Positions 53,734 through 62,036 of a stretch of DNA of 64,000 nt are shown piece by piece. Made by a program: the position numbers and the translations under genes. The stretch comes from RYN-230 sp963793825 (lineage in GTDB: Bacteria; Actinomycetota; Actinomycetes; Streptosporangiales; Streptosporangiaceae): positions 248,001-312,000 of the forward strand of contig CAWCBE010000008.1 of assembly GCA_963793825.1 (NCBI GenBank). Reading direction: 5' to 3'. Under the pieces are notes generated by a model, which did not search any database, was not told the origin of the DNA, and saw nothing but the letters and a program-made list of their open reading frames with translations. Within the stretch, counting starts at the first letter, position 1. Every line of letters starts with the position of its first letter.

Positions 53734-54015
53734 AGATGCGAGGGTAGACAGGCGGCTAACCTCGGTCAATCGCGGGTGGCTCGCCGCCCTCCCCTCAGGG
53801 CGGGTAGGAGTCAGGCAGCAACAGGCGCGAGCCTGCGCGAGCTGATGGCTCGGATGGGTCCCTCAAGGTTCGATCAGACCAGGCTGAGATGCTGCCTGTC
53901 CTGCTAACGGATTTGCTAACGACAGCCCTGGATGACCGTGGACGCGATCGGACCGAGGAGTCCGGTGAGCGGGGCAGGAGTGATCCTGTGACGGCACTGG
54001 ACGCCTCGAATCCTC

Positions 54016-54091
54016 CTCGTAATGCGTAGGTCATCGGTTCGATTCCGAGAGGCGGCTCCCACGTCAGAGGCCCTTTCCGATCATGGAAGGG
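54016..54091 (+). repeat. tRNA-Thr 3'-half direct repeat (att-like)
   Basis: About 76 bp from CTCGTAATGCGTAGGTCATC onward is nearly identical to 52248-52325, covering the anticodon loop through the T arm, acceptor stem and most of the terminator. One visible change in the T stem (GATAGG to GAGAGG) and small indels in the terminator show it is not functional. It is the right-hand attachment site expected after integration into the tRNA gene. Confidence 0.9.
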
Positions 54092-54185
54092 GACTGTGCT
54101 CCGAAAGTCGTCCAACGGCAATGCGGACGCTAGTGGGACTGAAGCTGGTCGCTGACCAGCACTCGGCGGGGCGGCCACGTCACGT

Positions 54186-54448
54186 GTCAAGGCTCAGGTG
54201 CTGCCCGCTGATGACTTCCTGGCCTGCATGCTCGCTGACGTGTACCAGATCGTCACGTCGTCGGCAGGCAGGTGCCGCTCGTAGGCACCGGGCAGTGGGT
54301 CATCGAGGGGGAAAGGATCCGCCAGCGCTGGGACCGGCTCGTCTAACAGGTGGAAGATCGTGCGCTGAACCGTCCACCGCAGTGGCTGCGGCAGGGCCTC
54401 GATCTGCTGCCACGAAGTGCCAGGGAACCGGACCAGGCGATCACTCAC
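54186..54448 (-). CDS. RelE/ParE-like toxin candidate, with a likely frameshift near its end
   Basis: The main frame gives MSDRLVRFPGTSWQQIEALP, QPLRWTVQRTIFHLLDEPVP and PLPGAYERHLPADDVTIWYT, the layout of small actinobacterial RelE/ParE-type toxins (LP.PLR, GAYERHLP, TIWY). After TIWY the frame ends MQARKSSAGST at 54194. Restoring one base near 54241 gives HVSEHAGQEVISGQHLSLDT-stop (54186), a more natural C-terminus. It overlaps the upstream antitoxin-like gene by 8 bp. If the frameshift is real the toxin is probably dead. Confidence 0.55.
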
Positions 54449-54638
54449 GTATTCCCCAGGCTTCAGTCAGTTCCTGGCGGGTAAACGTGGGCGCGTCATC
54501 GCCCGGGCCTGGGTCCGCCTGAATGTAGCCCTTGGCCACGCCACGCCCGACTTCCCGCCGCCGTCGCTTCAGCTCAGCCTTGAGCGCATCCAGCTCGGCG
54601 CGGGGGATGTTGACTAGTTCGGACGCGTCGGCATTCAT
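54441..54638 (-). CDS. Small antitoxin-like protein
   Basis: The 65-residue product MNADASELVNIPRAELDALK, AELKRRRREVGRGVAKGYIQ has a charged N-terminal helix and an acidic unstructured middle. It ends FTRQELTEAWGIRE. GAGGGG lies upstream of the ATG. Size, charge and the 8-bp overlap with the RelE-like gene fit a type II antitoxin. No DNA-binding fold is obvious. Confidence 0.5.
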   Translation of the reverse strand: MNADASELVNIPRAELDALKAELKRRRREVGRGVAKGYIQADPGPGDDAPTFTRQELTEAWGIRE

Positions 54639-54829
54639 GTGCGGTCCCCTCGGTCGGCCCGTTCAGCCCCAAGTGTAGATGGGGTGGAGTCCGGGAGGGG
54701 GCAGCTGGCATGCGCCCACCATGGGGATTACGCCCTCACGGGCAGGGTGAGCTGCCCCGCTGGGACACCAGACGATCTTGCTAACGGATCGGCTAACAAC
54801 AGCCCTGGACGGCCCCGGATTCGGCTGGA

Positions 54830-55135
54830 AGGCCGGATAGCAGCAGGGCCGTGGCGTGCAGGTGCCTGAGGTCGTGCAGCCGGGCGTGCGGTAGCTGGTC
54901 GTTGGGTGGCGTTCTCCTGCCCCGGCTGGTTGCGGGCGCGGATGAACTTGGTCATCAGCGATGTGACGGTGTCCGGGTAGATGGGTTCGTCCCAGCCGGT
55001 GGTGGACACGTAGCCGCCTTTGACTCCGCGCCAGGAGTGGCCGCCTTGAGCCGGTCGGCGGCCTGGTCGGCTTTGGGCTGACGCAGTACGGCCACGTGCC
55101 GTCGTCAATGGACACGACGCGGGTCCCGGCCGCTC
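54830..55135 (-). pseudogene. Tyrosine integrase remnant
   Basis: Three different minus-strand frames hold pieces of a phage-type integrase: VVSIDDGTWPYCVS (about 55120), GGYVSTTGWDEPIYPDTVTS and LMTKFIRARNQPG (54905-55020), and ARLHDLRHLHATALLLSG (54836-54890), the box II segment with the HxxR pattern. The catalytic C-terminal Tyr region is not readable. The fragment lies 0.8 kb from the tRNA-Thr repeat and probably belonged to the element that used this tRNA. Confidence 0.7.
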
Positions 55136-55219
55136 CACGGCAAGATCCGGCGCCTGCCGGGAGGACGGGAGTGGAAGCGAGGCTACGCAAGGCGTCCCTG
55201 AGAAGTCCGCCGCTCGCCC

Positions 55220-55744
55220 TTAATCTCCGGTGACTCCGTCGATGCGCTCGCGGAGCAGGTCGGCGTGGCCGTTGTGCCGCGCGTACTCCTCGATCATGTG
55301 GGTGAGGACATAGCGGAGCGAGAACGTCTCGTCGTAATAGTGCCCGATGACATCCAAGGAGTCAGCGGCGTCTACGAAGTTACGTGAACGCGCACACTCT
55401 GCCCGCCAGACCTCGAACGCCTCCTCCGGGTCGGCGTCCGTAACGTCGAATTCAGCACTGCCGCTGCTGAAGCCAGCCTCCTCGCCTGGTTCCCGTGGCC
55501 AGTGATAGGGAATGCGCTGGCCGCTCATCACGAGCCGGAACCAGCTCTGCTCGACTTCGGCCATGTGTCGGACCAGCCCAAGCAGGGACAGAGCCGAGGG
55601 CGGCACTGCCCGCTCCCGTAGCTGTGCGGCGGTGAGGCCCGCGCATTTCATGGCCAAGGTCTCGCGCTGGTATTCCAGGAAGCCCGTCAGCGTGACGCGT
55701 TCGTCAGCTAATTGCGGAGGCTTGCTTCTGTTGTCAACGTCCAC
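55220..55744 (-). CDS. DinB-family (DUF664) protein
   Basis: The four-helix metal-binding protein of about 174 residues reads LADERVTLTGFLEYQRETLA, MKCAGLTAAQLRERAVPPSA, LSLLGLVRHMAEVEQSWFRL (first His) and VLTHMIEEYARHNGHADLLR (His pair). GTG 55744 fits family starts better than ATG 55765. Members may act as thiol transferases; no partner is adjacent. Confidence 0.87.
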   Translation of the reverse strand: MDVDNRSKPPQLADERVTLTGFLEYQRETLAMKCAGLTAAQLRERAVPPSALSLLGLVRHMAEVEQSWFRLVMSGQRIPYHWPREPGEEAGFSSGSAEFDVTDADPEEAFEVWRAECARSRNFVDAADSLDVIGHYYDETFSLRYVLTHMIEEYARHNGHADLLRERIDGVTGD

Positions 55745-56388
55745 CGGGACATCATGACAGGCCAAGGCTCATGCGAGCCAGGGTACATCGCGGGCACATC
55801 ACCCCCGTGATCTGCCGGGAATCGATGAGAACCACCGAGACCCCAACCCCAGGTCAGGCCGCATATGGCTCGTGTTAACCAAGGTCAGCAACCACCTAGC
55901 ACAAGACCCCGGCCTACAGGTCGGCAGTTCGCATCGAGAGGATCGAATGTCAACGGTCGCTTGATAGCCAATCGGCGACCAGCTCAGTCCGCTTACCTGG
56001 CCACCCCCTGGCCTTAATTTTGGCCTTACGGCAGGGCGTAACACCGCGAGCCAGCGCGAACCAACGAACATCAGCTGGCCGGGCCAGCGAATTCATGACC
56101 GACGGATCGAAGCTCTACTGGGGCTGGGCGCTGCTGACGCTCGCGGGCGCGGTGGCGAACATCATGCTGGCCTATCGCGTCTCCCGGGCGACAATGCGTT
56201 AGACCCTAGGCATTGCGGGTGTGCGCCCGAGATGCCCCCGGACGGCCATCAACGGTCAACGATCGCCACCAGCAACAACCTGTGAACGTGCGGCTAACGG
56301 ACTTTGACCGCGAGCAGCTAATCCGACCTCCAACGTCAGACGAAGAAGCCGGTCAGCAAGCGAATCTACCTCTTCTGGGTTCGCTCGA
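55745..56388. other. Intergenic, perhaps one very small membrane peptide
   Basis: No established gene. A plus-strand frame from ATG 56095 to 56202 would give a 35-residue peptide with one transmembrane helix (WGWALLTLAGAVANIMLA), but support is weak. The rest has short frames only. Confidence 0.3.
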
Positions 56389-56634
56389 TCACTCGCCTGG
56401 TCCGCTTGCGACGCATTTGGCAATGCGGGTGAGCTGCCACGTCGCAACGCTGAATCCAATGATCGAGATCACCAACCCAGCCAGGCTGATCCAGTCCCCC
56501 ACCTTCATCTTCATCGGCTCCTCAGCCGTGATCTTCGAGAAGGGAAGGGCAACGTTTACATGGTTCCTCGGCGCCACAACCCTGGGTGCCGAACGTGATC
56601 TTGGCGTCAGGGTGGTGCCCTTGTCGTTGGCCAT
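56389..56634 (-). CDS. Small single-helix membrane protein
   Basis: ATG 56634 gives 81 residues: a polar N-terminal part (MANDKGTTLTPRSRS) and then MKMKVGDWISLAGLVISIIG, FSVATWQLTRIAK, a single transmembrane helix after a Lys-rich start. The second half resembles many short 'GDWISLAGLVISIIGF' membrane ORFs of unknown role. An internal ATG (MKMKVGD) could be the real start. Confidence 0.45.
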   Translation of the reverse strand: MANDKGTTLTPRSRSAPRVVAPRNHVNVALPFSKITAEEPMKMKVGDWISLAGLVISIIGFSVATWQLTRIAKCVASGPGE

Positions 56635-56907
56635 CTCACAACCTCCGGTTGTCCCAGGCGGACACTGATGTGCGGACATATGCCTTCGGGCTACCACCTT
56701 CCCGTCAGGGACCGCAGGCACTCCCGAAGCAGGGAGTCAGAGCCGAACTTCACTCGCCAGCAGATCCCTATGGTCTAACGCTTCCGCGGCTTTCCCATCC
56801 TGCTCATAGCACTCAAACGTCACCTGGCGCGCACCGCGTTGTGCTCAGTCGGCTGCCGACCCAAACTGGAAATACCCCCGATCCAGTGGGTGAGCGAGGA
56901 GGATGCC

Positions 56908-57279
56908 GTGAACGAGCTCGACCGACTGGAAGCGGCGGTTGGCGAGTGCCGGGAGATGGTCCGCGAAGCCCATGCCGCCACGAAGGATCTGCGGGCCGCG
57001 GTGCGCGAGGCCAAGAGTGAACTGCGGTCCCTGGCCCAGGACGAGGTTGCCGCCCACCTCGAGGCGGAAGTATCCCGGCAGCTGGACGAGCTGAGCGAAC
57101 GAACCCGGGAGGCCATCATCGCGGCAACGCAGAAGGTGATCGCCGAGTTCGACCGGTTCGGTGAGTCGTTGCTGGGCAAGGAGGCCTACTGGCAGAAGGC
57201 GAGCGGCCGACGTGCGGTCCCGCGGCCCGACACGGATGTCGTGACGCTCGATGACCGGCCCGGTGAAGACAAGGGCTGA
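56908..57279 (+). CDS. Coiled-coil protein of unknown function
   Basis: GTG 56908 follows a strong GAGGAGG site and gives 123 residues. Residues 1-90 are helical with heptads (LDRLEAAVGECREMVREAHA, AVREAKSELRSLAQDEVAAH, LEAEVSRQLDELSERTREAI). The tail has an Arg/Pro/Asp-rich end. No family recognised. It could be a phage or plasmid accessory protein. Confidence 0.6.
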   Translation: MNELDRLEAAVGECREMVREAHAATKDLRAAVREAKSELRSLAQDEVAAHLEAEVSRQLDELSERTREAIIAATQKVIAEFDRFGESLLGKEAYWQKASGRRAVPRPDTDVVTLDDRPGEDKG

Positions 57280-57679
57280 CAACACCAGGTGACAGCAACC
57301 GGGTCCCTTGCCGCCGGGCGCATACGGCATGGGCTGGGCGGCAGTCATGCGATCTCCTCCGGGAGCAGGGCGGCAGCGTCCTGCGCGCGGAGCGGATGCT
57401 CGGGGAGCGTGGGCGGCTCCTATGCGGGCTTGGTGCCGGGAGGCGAGTACGGCTCCTCCGGCAGCGGCTCAGGCGCTGTCGTCACGGGCGGATCCTCCTC
57501 GGCTTGGTCTCGCATCGGGCGCGCTGCTCGCCCCACCCGAGGCCAGTGATCCCGCCGTCGGTGACGAGGACGACCGGGGACGGCGACGACGGGTCGGGAG
57601 GAGGCACCATCCGCGCCGGAGAGATCGGTTCTCCGTGGCAGACGCGCGCCCGGGGCGAGCTGCCCGCCGTCGCTAGCTA
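57280..57679. other. Intergenic or decayed, GC-rich
   Basis: Several overlapping frames exist but none has a ribosome site or recognisable motif. I see no gene. Confidence 0.35.
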
Positions 57680-58462
57680 TCAGGAGGCGAACCGGATCTG
57701 CTGAACGATGAACCGGAACACGCCCGTCCGGGCCCGCTTGGCGTCGTCGAGGACCGGTGTGCCGTCGAAGATCGGGTCACCTTCCGTGGTGACGAACAGG
57801 ACGAGGTCAGCGAGGAGGACGTTCCCGGGGTGGGCGCGGATCGTGATCCGCGCCGCGATGACCGGTTGGCCGGTGTCGCCGGGCTCGAGGAAGTCGCCGT
57901 TCTCCGCGCGGAATGGTGCGAGTCCGGCGCCGAGGATCGCGCCGGGCCGAGGTGGCGCCGTCGGGACTTCGATCGTCAGGGCGCCGAGGAACGGGGGTTC
58001 CAGGTTGGCACACGCCTCGACGGGGACGGGGGCGAGGCCGAGGTCGCCGTCGAGCGCGATGATCGCGGTTCCGGCGGCGATCTCCCGGACGGTCCCGGTG
58101 ATGGCGACCCGGTCGCCGCGCTCGATCGCGAGCCCGGTCCCGGAGGTAGCGGCCCCGGCGCCGAGGACCCGTCCCGGGCCGAGGAGGTACTGGCGGCCAC
58201 CGCCGAGGAGTGGCCCGGAGTCCTCGACGAGCGGGAAGATCTCCTGCCTGCCGTCACCCGTCTCGATCAGGACCTCCCGGGGACGGCCGCCTGGGAGGGA
58301 GAGGACCCGGACCGAGCGGGCCGCCGGCCGGGCGGCCGTCTCGGCGGGGGAAGACGTCTCCGTGACCGGGCCAGGCTGGAGCGCGGCGTCGGCGCGGCGG
58401 GTCGGGGTCGTGTCGGCGCGGCCGACCCGCTCGAGCGCGTCACGCCGCCGTAGCCACCTCAC
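57680..58462 (-). CDS. Unrecognised protein, overlaps the upstream gene
   Basis: The 260-residue product is mostly beta-rich: VRVLSLPGGRPREVLIETGD, ERGDRVAITGTVREIAAGTA, IIALDGDLGLAPVPVEA, GNVLLADLVLFVTTEGDPIF and TGVFRFIVQQIRF. No catalytic motif or signal peptide. Its ATG overlaps the stop of the gene at 58459-58917, so the two form a unit. A structural or phage-type role is possible but unproven. Confidence 0.6.
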   Translation of the reverse strand: MRWLRRRDALERVGRADTTPTRRADAALQPGPVTETSSPAETAARPAARSVRVLSLPGGRPREVLIETGDGRQEIFPLVEDSGPLLGGGRQYLLGPGRVLGAGAATSGTGLAIERGDRVAITGTVREIAAGTAIIALDGDLGLAPVPVEACANLEPPFLGALTIEVPTAPPRPGAILGAGLAPFRAENGDFLEPGDTGQPVIAARITIRAHPGNVLLADLVLFVTTEGDPIFDGTPVLDDAKRARTGVFRFIVQQIRFAS

Positions 58463-58917
58463 GATGCCGGGACCGGCAGGCCCGCTCCGGCGATCAGGGA
58501 GTCGACGAGCTCGTCGACCATCGCCGTGTCGACCCCGGCGCGGGTCTCCTCACCTCCGGGGCCGCCCCGGCCGGCCATGCGCGCGGCGTGTGCCCGGTGG
58601 AGCGGCGTCCGATCCGGGGACGCCTGGTCGAGCATCCGGCCGAGGCGGATCGGCGCGCCGCACCCGCGCGAGCGGTGGAACGGGATCCGGTAGCGGCGGG
58701 GTTCCGCGCTGAGCACCTTCGCCACGGCGGCGGCCTCGCGGCTGGCCTCGGCGAGCTGCCCGAACGCGAGGCCCGGGTCGGCCAGGCCGTCCGCGGGCTC
58801 GAGCAGCTCGACCAGCCGGACCTCGCCGGTGGCCGGCCCGACGGTGACGGAGGAGTCACCGTCAGCGTGCGGGCTGGTCGCGGTGATGGTGTACTGGTGA
58901 GCCAGGCGTTTCGCCAC
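58459..58917 (-). CDS. Unrecognised protein in a two-gene unit
   Basis: The 152-residue product begins MAKRLAHQYTITATSPHADG. It has an acidic middle (VELLEPADGLADPGLAFGQL), a Lys/Arg-rich patch RYRIPFHRSRGCGAPIRLGR and a C-terminal helix VDTAMVDELVDSLIAGAGLP. No family recognised. It is coupled to the 260-residue gene by an ATGA overlap. Confidence 0.55.
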   Translation of the reverse strand: MAKRLAHQYTITATSPHADGDSSVTVGPATGEVRLVELLEPADGLADPGLAFGQLAEASREAAAVAKVLSAEPRRYRIPFHRSRGCGAPIRLGRMLDQASPDRTPLHRAHAARMAGRGGPGGEETRAGVDTAMVDELVDSLIAGAGLPVPAS

Positions 58918-59290
58918 CGGTTCCGCCTCCTGTGAGCCGCGGGTATGAGCCAGACCGTAGCCGACCGGAGCGGCCAGGCCGGGGGCCGGTTACCCCTTCC
59001 GGCCGGTCCATGCTGTGTGGTTTCCGGTCACGGGCCTGGGTCGGCATCGAAGCGGCCGGCATCCGCCCACGCCGGCTGTCCTTCCGCGTGGGCGACGCGG
59101 TGATCTTCGCCTGGGGCAACTCGGCCATCAGCGCCCACGGGACGAGGTTCTGCCGGTTGACCAGGACCGCGTCGTCGCCACCGGGCACGGGCGGCTCGCC
59201 GATCTCGGTGCGGTACCGGTTGAGCGTCCAGGCGCCATTCCGGGACGCGTCGGCGGGTTCACAGGCTTCGAGTTCATCAGCATAATCCCG
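58862..59290 (-). pseudogene. Possible phage portal-like C-terminal fragment
   Basis: A minus-strand frame from about 59290 reads TFKEASTPRDYADELEACEP, NGAWTLNRYRTEIGEPPVPG and GDDAVLVNRQNLVPWALMAE. The 'LNRYRTEIGEPPVPGGD' segment resembles the C-terminal 'NEVR..LG.PPVxGGD' of tailed-phage portal proteins. There is no start or upstream portal domain. If correct, 57.7-59.3 kb is a prophage remnant. The identification rests on one motif. Confidence 0.25.
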
Positions 59291-59609
59291 AGGGGTGCTA
59301 GCTTCCTTGAAGGTCTGCCCGACATCCCGCCCTGCTACATCGAGGTCACCGGGGCCTTGACCTCGCTGCCTTTCCTGGGTCGCACCGAGGCGGCCAAGTC
59401 ACAATTGGACTTCACCGACTAGCACGGGAACGACTGGGGGCTGTCCGGATTCGGGGAGCCAGCTGCAGCCAGGGTTAATCGAAATGCGGAAGAGTGGCAG
59501 GTGCAGTGCTGAGCCGTGGGCGCGCTGATTTGCCGGTGTCATGCGGCGTTCAGGCCTGCGCAAAGATGTCCGCTGCGGCGACCCAGGCGCACTGACCCGC
59601 ACTGGCGCG

Positions 59610-59795
59610 TCACTGACTGCCCTCCCGCTCGGCCCGGCTGATGCTATTCCTGCTGACGCGCCTCGCCCGGCCGCCCATCCGCCGCAGCGCCGAGGCTGGC
59701 ATGCGCACGGGGTCACCGAAGGCCCGGTCCTTGTAGTACTTGCACATGGCGCAGCCCTTCCAGCCGCGGGTGCCGGTCCTGGCCATCATGCTCAC
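59610..59795 (-). CDS. Small Cys-containing basic protein
   Basis: The 61-residue product MSMMARTGTRGWKGCAMCKY, YKDRAFGDPVRMPASALRRM, GGRARRVSRNSISRAEREG has a CAMC pair and many Arg/Lys. It recalls small actinobacterial proteins with 'WK.C.MC' of unknown function. An internal Met at position 4 is a possible start. Confidence 0.4.
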   Translation of the reverse strand: MSMMARTGTRGWKGCAMCKYYKDRAFGDPVRMPASALRRMGGRARRVSRNSISRAEREGSQ

Positions 59796-59876
59796 ACTCC
59801 TCCTGCAGCACTGAACCTCGCCAGCAGCTTGCCGTATTCCGCTACGGCGCCAGGAACGACCACCACCAGGACGCGC

Positions 59877-60704
59877 TCAGGAGCCCGAGGGGCGACGGTC
59901 GTTACGGGCCATCTGGGCGGCGCGCAGCTCGGCGTGCATTTCCCACGGCGCGCGAGGGAGTACGTGGCCGGTCTCAAGCAGTGACTTGAGGTTGGCGCAT
60001 ACGGCGGGCCAGCCGGCCGAGACCGCTTCCAGCGCGTCATCGTCAGCCAGGTTCTCGTGCGTGACGGTGAGCCGGACGATCTCGTGGTAGGGCTCGATGT
60101 CGAAGGTCACTGCGGAGGGACCCTCCGCCGGGGTGCTGCCTGGGGAGTCGAACGTCATCGTGAGTCGGCGGGGCGGCACGGACTCCAGCACGGTGCCGAT
60201 CACGTCAGCGATGCCGGAGCCGTTGACGCGCCGGTGTTCCCAGGGGGAGCCGTTCTGCCAGTCGGAGACGTTGCTGTGCCCCCAGTACCGGGCGGTCAGG
60301 TCTGGGTCGGTCAGTGCTTCCCACACCCGCTCTGGTGAGCTTTCGATGTAGGTGACATATACGTATCCCGGTCGTGCGTCGGCCACGGTGGCCTCCTCTG
60401 CTCGGTGCTTAATGACGCTCAGCGCTCGCAGGCGGGGACGCTCGAACATCTCGATCCAGCGGTCCTGCATCTCCCAGAGCGGAACGGGGTTGAGGTAATG
60501 CAGCTTCTCCCGGCCCCGCCGAATGGTGGTGATGAGGTTCGCGCCTTCCAGCACGCCCAGATGCTGGGTCGCCGACTGCCGCGCCATCTCAAGCGGCGCG
60601 CACAGCTCCCCGAGCGTCTGGCCGTTGCGTTGGCGGAGCCTGTCCAGGAGGGCCCGGCGCGTCGGATCGGCCAGGGCTCTGAACACCGCATCGTCATCGC
60701 CCAC
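59877..60704 (-). CDS. ArsR-type regulator fused to an SRPBCC (AHSA1) domain
   Basis: GTG 60704 gives 275 residues, placing the start just inside the operator at 60713. The N-terminus is a winged helix (DDAVFRALADPTRRALLDRL, LGELCAPLEMARQSATQHLG, LEGANLITTIRRGREKLHYL). From about residue 110 an SRPBCC/AHSA1 lipid-binding-type domain follows (YVYVTYIESSPERVWEALTD, PDLTARYWGHSNVSDWQNGS, RRLTMTFDSPGSTPAEGPSA, VTVTHENL). No metal-binding Cys is visible, so a hydrophobic ligand sensed through the SRPBCC pocket is likely. This fusion is common in actinobacteria. Confidence 0.9.
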   Translation of the reverse strand: MGDDDAVFRALADPTRRALLDRLRQRNGQTLGELCAPLEMARQSATQHLGVLEGANLITTIRRGREKLHYLNPVPLWEMQDRWIEMFERPRLRALSVIKHRAEEATVADARPGYVYVTYIESSPERVWEALTDPDLTARYWGHSNVSDWQNGSPWEHRRVNGSGIADVIGTVLESVPPRRLTMTFDSPGSTPAEGPSAVTFDIEPYHEIVRLTVTHENLADDDALEAVSAGWPAVCANLKSLLETGHVLPRAPWEMHAELRAAQMARNDRRPSGS

Positions 60705-60712
60705 TGGACCAT

Positions 60713-60734
60713 CATGCAGGTAAATACCTGCATG
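60713..60734. promoter_or_regulatory. Autoregulatory operator of the ArsR-SRPBCC gene
   Basis: CATGCAGGTA at 60713-60722 and TACCTGCATG at 60725-60734 form a perfect 10-bp inverted repeat with a 2-bp AA centre, directly upstream of the GTG start. This is the typical ArsR dimer site. It also argues that the longer N-terminus starting at TTG 60740 is not translated. Confidence 0.75.
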
Positions 60735-60835
60735 AGTCAAGGCGGCCAGGCTCTTGGTGCGGCTGGGCCAACAGCAGCCCGGCGCCGTCCGTCCTCGGCG
60801 AAGATCACTCCTGGTCCACGGTACGTTGGGCGATC

Positions 60836-61879
60836 ATGCCGGAAATACCTGGCGCCACCGGGACGGGAGAGGCCGATCCGCCGCGCGACCGTCACCGTCG
60901 GCCGGGTGTTGCCGGAACCGGCCTTCTCGCGGCCGGCTGGCTCATCGTGGCGGTGCTTGGGCTCGTGGCGCTGCTGCGGCTGGTGGCCTGGGACTGGGTC
61001 CAGCCACTGATCGTGCTCGACGCTCTCACGCTGGTCGTGTACCTGCCGGCCTGGGTGGTGGCCGCCGGGGCGCTCACAGCGCGGCGCTGGTGGCTGGCCG
61101 CGGCGGCTGCCGTCATCGTCGCGGCCCAGCTGGCGTTCGCCGCGCCGGAGCTATCCGCTGCGGTTCCCATTCCCGGCTGGGCCCAGCATGCCCCGGTGGT
61201 GCGGGTGCTCGACGCGAACCTTGACAATAGTCCCGGCTTCAAGGCCGGTTACGCGCGAGCCATTGAGCGGGACCGCCCCGACCTCGTAACCCTGGAGGAG
61301 TTCTCGCCATTCGCGCTGCAGGGCATGGTGGATGCGGGCGTGCTGAGGAGCTTTCCCTACCGTTGCGTGGCGCCGGAAATCGGCGCGAACGGGTTCCTGG
61401 TTGCCTCCCGGCTGCGGCTGACCGGTTGCCGGGTACGGAACGTGTTCGCAGCTGGTCAATGGGTGCCGTACATGGTCGAGGCCACCCTGTGGTCGCCGGG
61501 TGGGCCGGTTGCGCTGCGCGTCGTGCATACCCTGGCGCCGTTTCCCGCGTACTGGCGGGAGTGGGTCGCGGCGCTGGCCGCTGTCGGCCGGTCCGTACGC
61601 GCCAGCGGCGACCGCGCCATGCTGATGATCGGAGACTTCAACGCCACGTGGGGCAACCGCGGGTTCGTTGCTCTCCTGCATGACGGCCTGACTGACGGGG
61701 CCGCGGCGCGAGGGAAGGCAACCGACGTGACGTGGCCGAACGGTGCCGTGGTGCCACCCTTCGTACGGATAGATCACGTGCTGACTGGACCGCGGCTGGC
61801 CGTCACCAAGATCGCCGCCAAGCCGGGGTTCGGCAGCGATCACCGGTACCTGGTCGCCACGATCGCTGTCCGGAGCTGA
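60836..61879 (+). CDS. Endonuclease/exonuclease/phosphatase-fold membrane protein
   Basis: The 347-residue protein has three N-terminal transmembrane helices (about residues 25-105: AGTGLLAAGWLIVAVLGLVA, LIVLDALTLVVYLPAWVVAA, LAAAAAVIVAAQLAFAAP). An extracellular EEP domain follows: VVRVLDANLDNSPGFKAGYA (first metal loop), RPDLVTLEEFSPFALQGMVD (Glu), RVVHTLAPFPAYWREW, MLMIGDFNATWGNRGFVALL (Asp-Asn), IDHVLTG and FGSDHRYLVATI (catalytic Asp-His). It should hydrolyse a phosphodiester outside the membrane; the substrate is unknown. Confidence 0.9.
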   Translation: MPEIPGATGTGEADPPRDRHRRPGVAGTGLLAAGWLIVAVLGLVALLRLVAWDWVQPLIVLDALTLVVYLPAWVVAAGALTARRWWLAAAAAVIVAAQLAFAAPELSAAVPIPGWAQHAPVVRVLDANLDNSPGFKAGYARAIERDRPDLVTLEEFSPFALQGMVDAGVLRSFPYRCVAPEIGANGFLVASRLRLTGCRVRNVFAAGQWVPYMVEATLWSPGGPVALRVVHTLAPFPAYWREWVAALAAVGRSVRASGDRAMLMIGDFNATWGNRGFVALLHDGLTDGAAARGKATDVTWPNGAVVPPFVRIDHVLTGPRLAVTKIAAKPGFGSDHRYLVATIAVRS

Positions 61880-62036
61880 GTTCGCCGCGTGCGGGGTGTC
61901 AGGGAGACCCCGCTCCCGGGGTCACGACGGCGGGCAGCGGGTCGCCCGAGGGGAAGGGCCTCGCCTGGGCCGGGAGGGCTCGTCCGCCAGTTGCAGGCGG
62001 TCTGCTGGATCGTGCGCCGCGGTGGTTAGTGTCTTG

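Noticed and set aside
53795..54190. Minus-strand open frame containing 'GIEPMTYALRG'.
   Set aside because: That peptide is the translation of the antisense of the tRNA-Thr 3' repeat, a well-known false-gene pattern.
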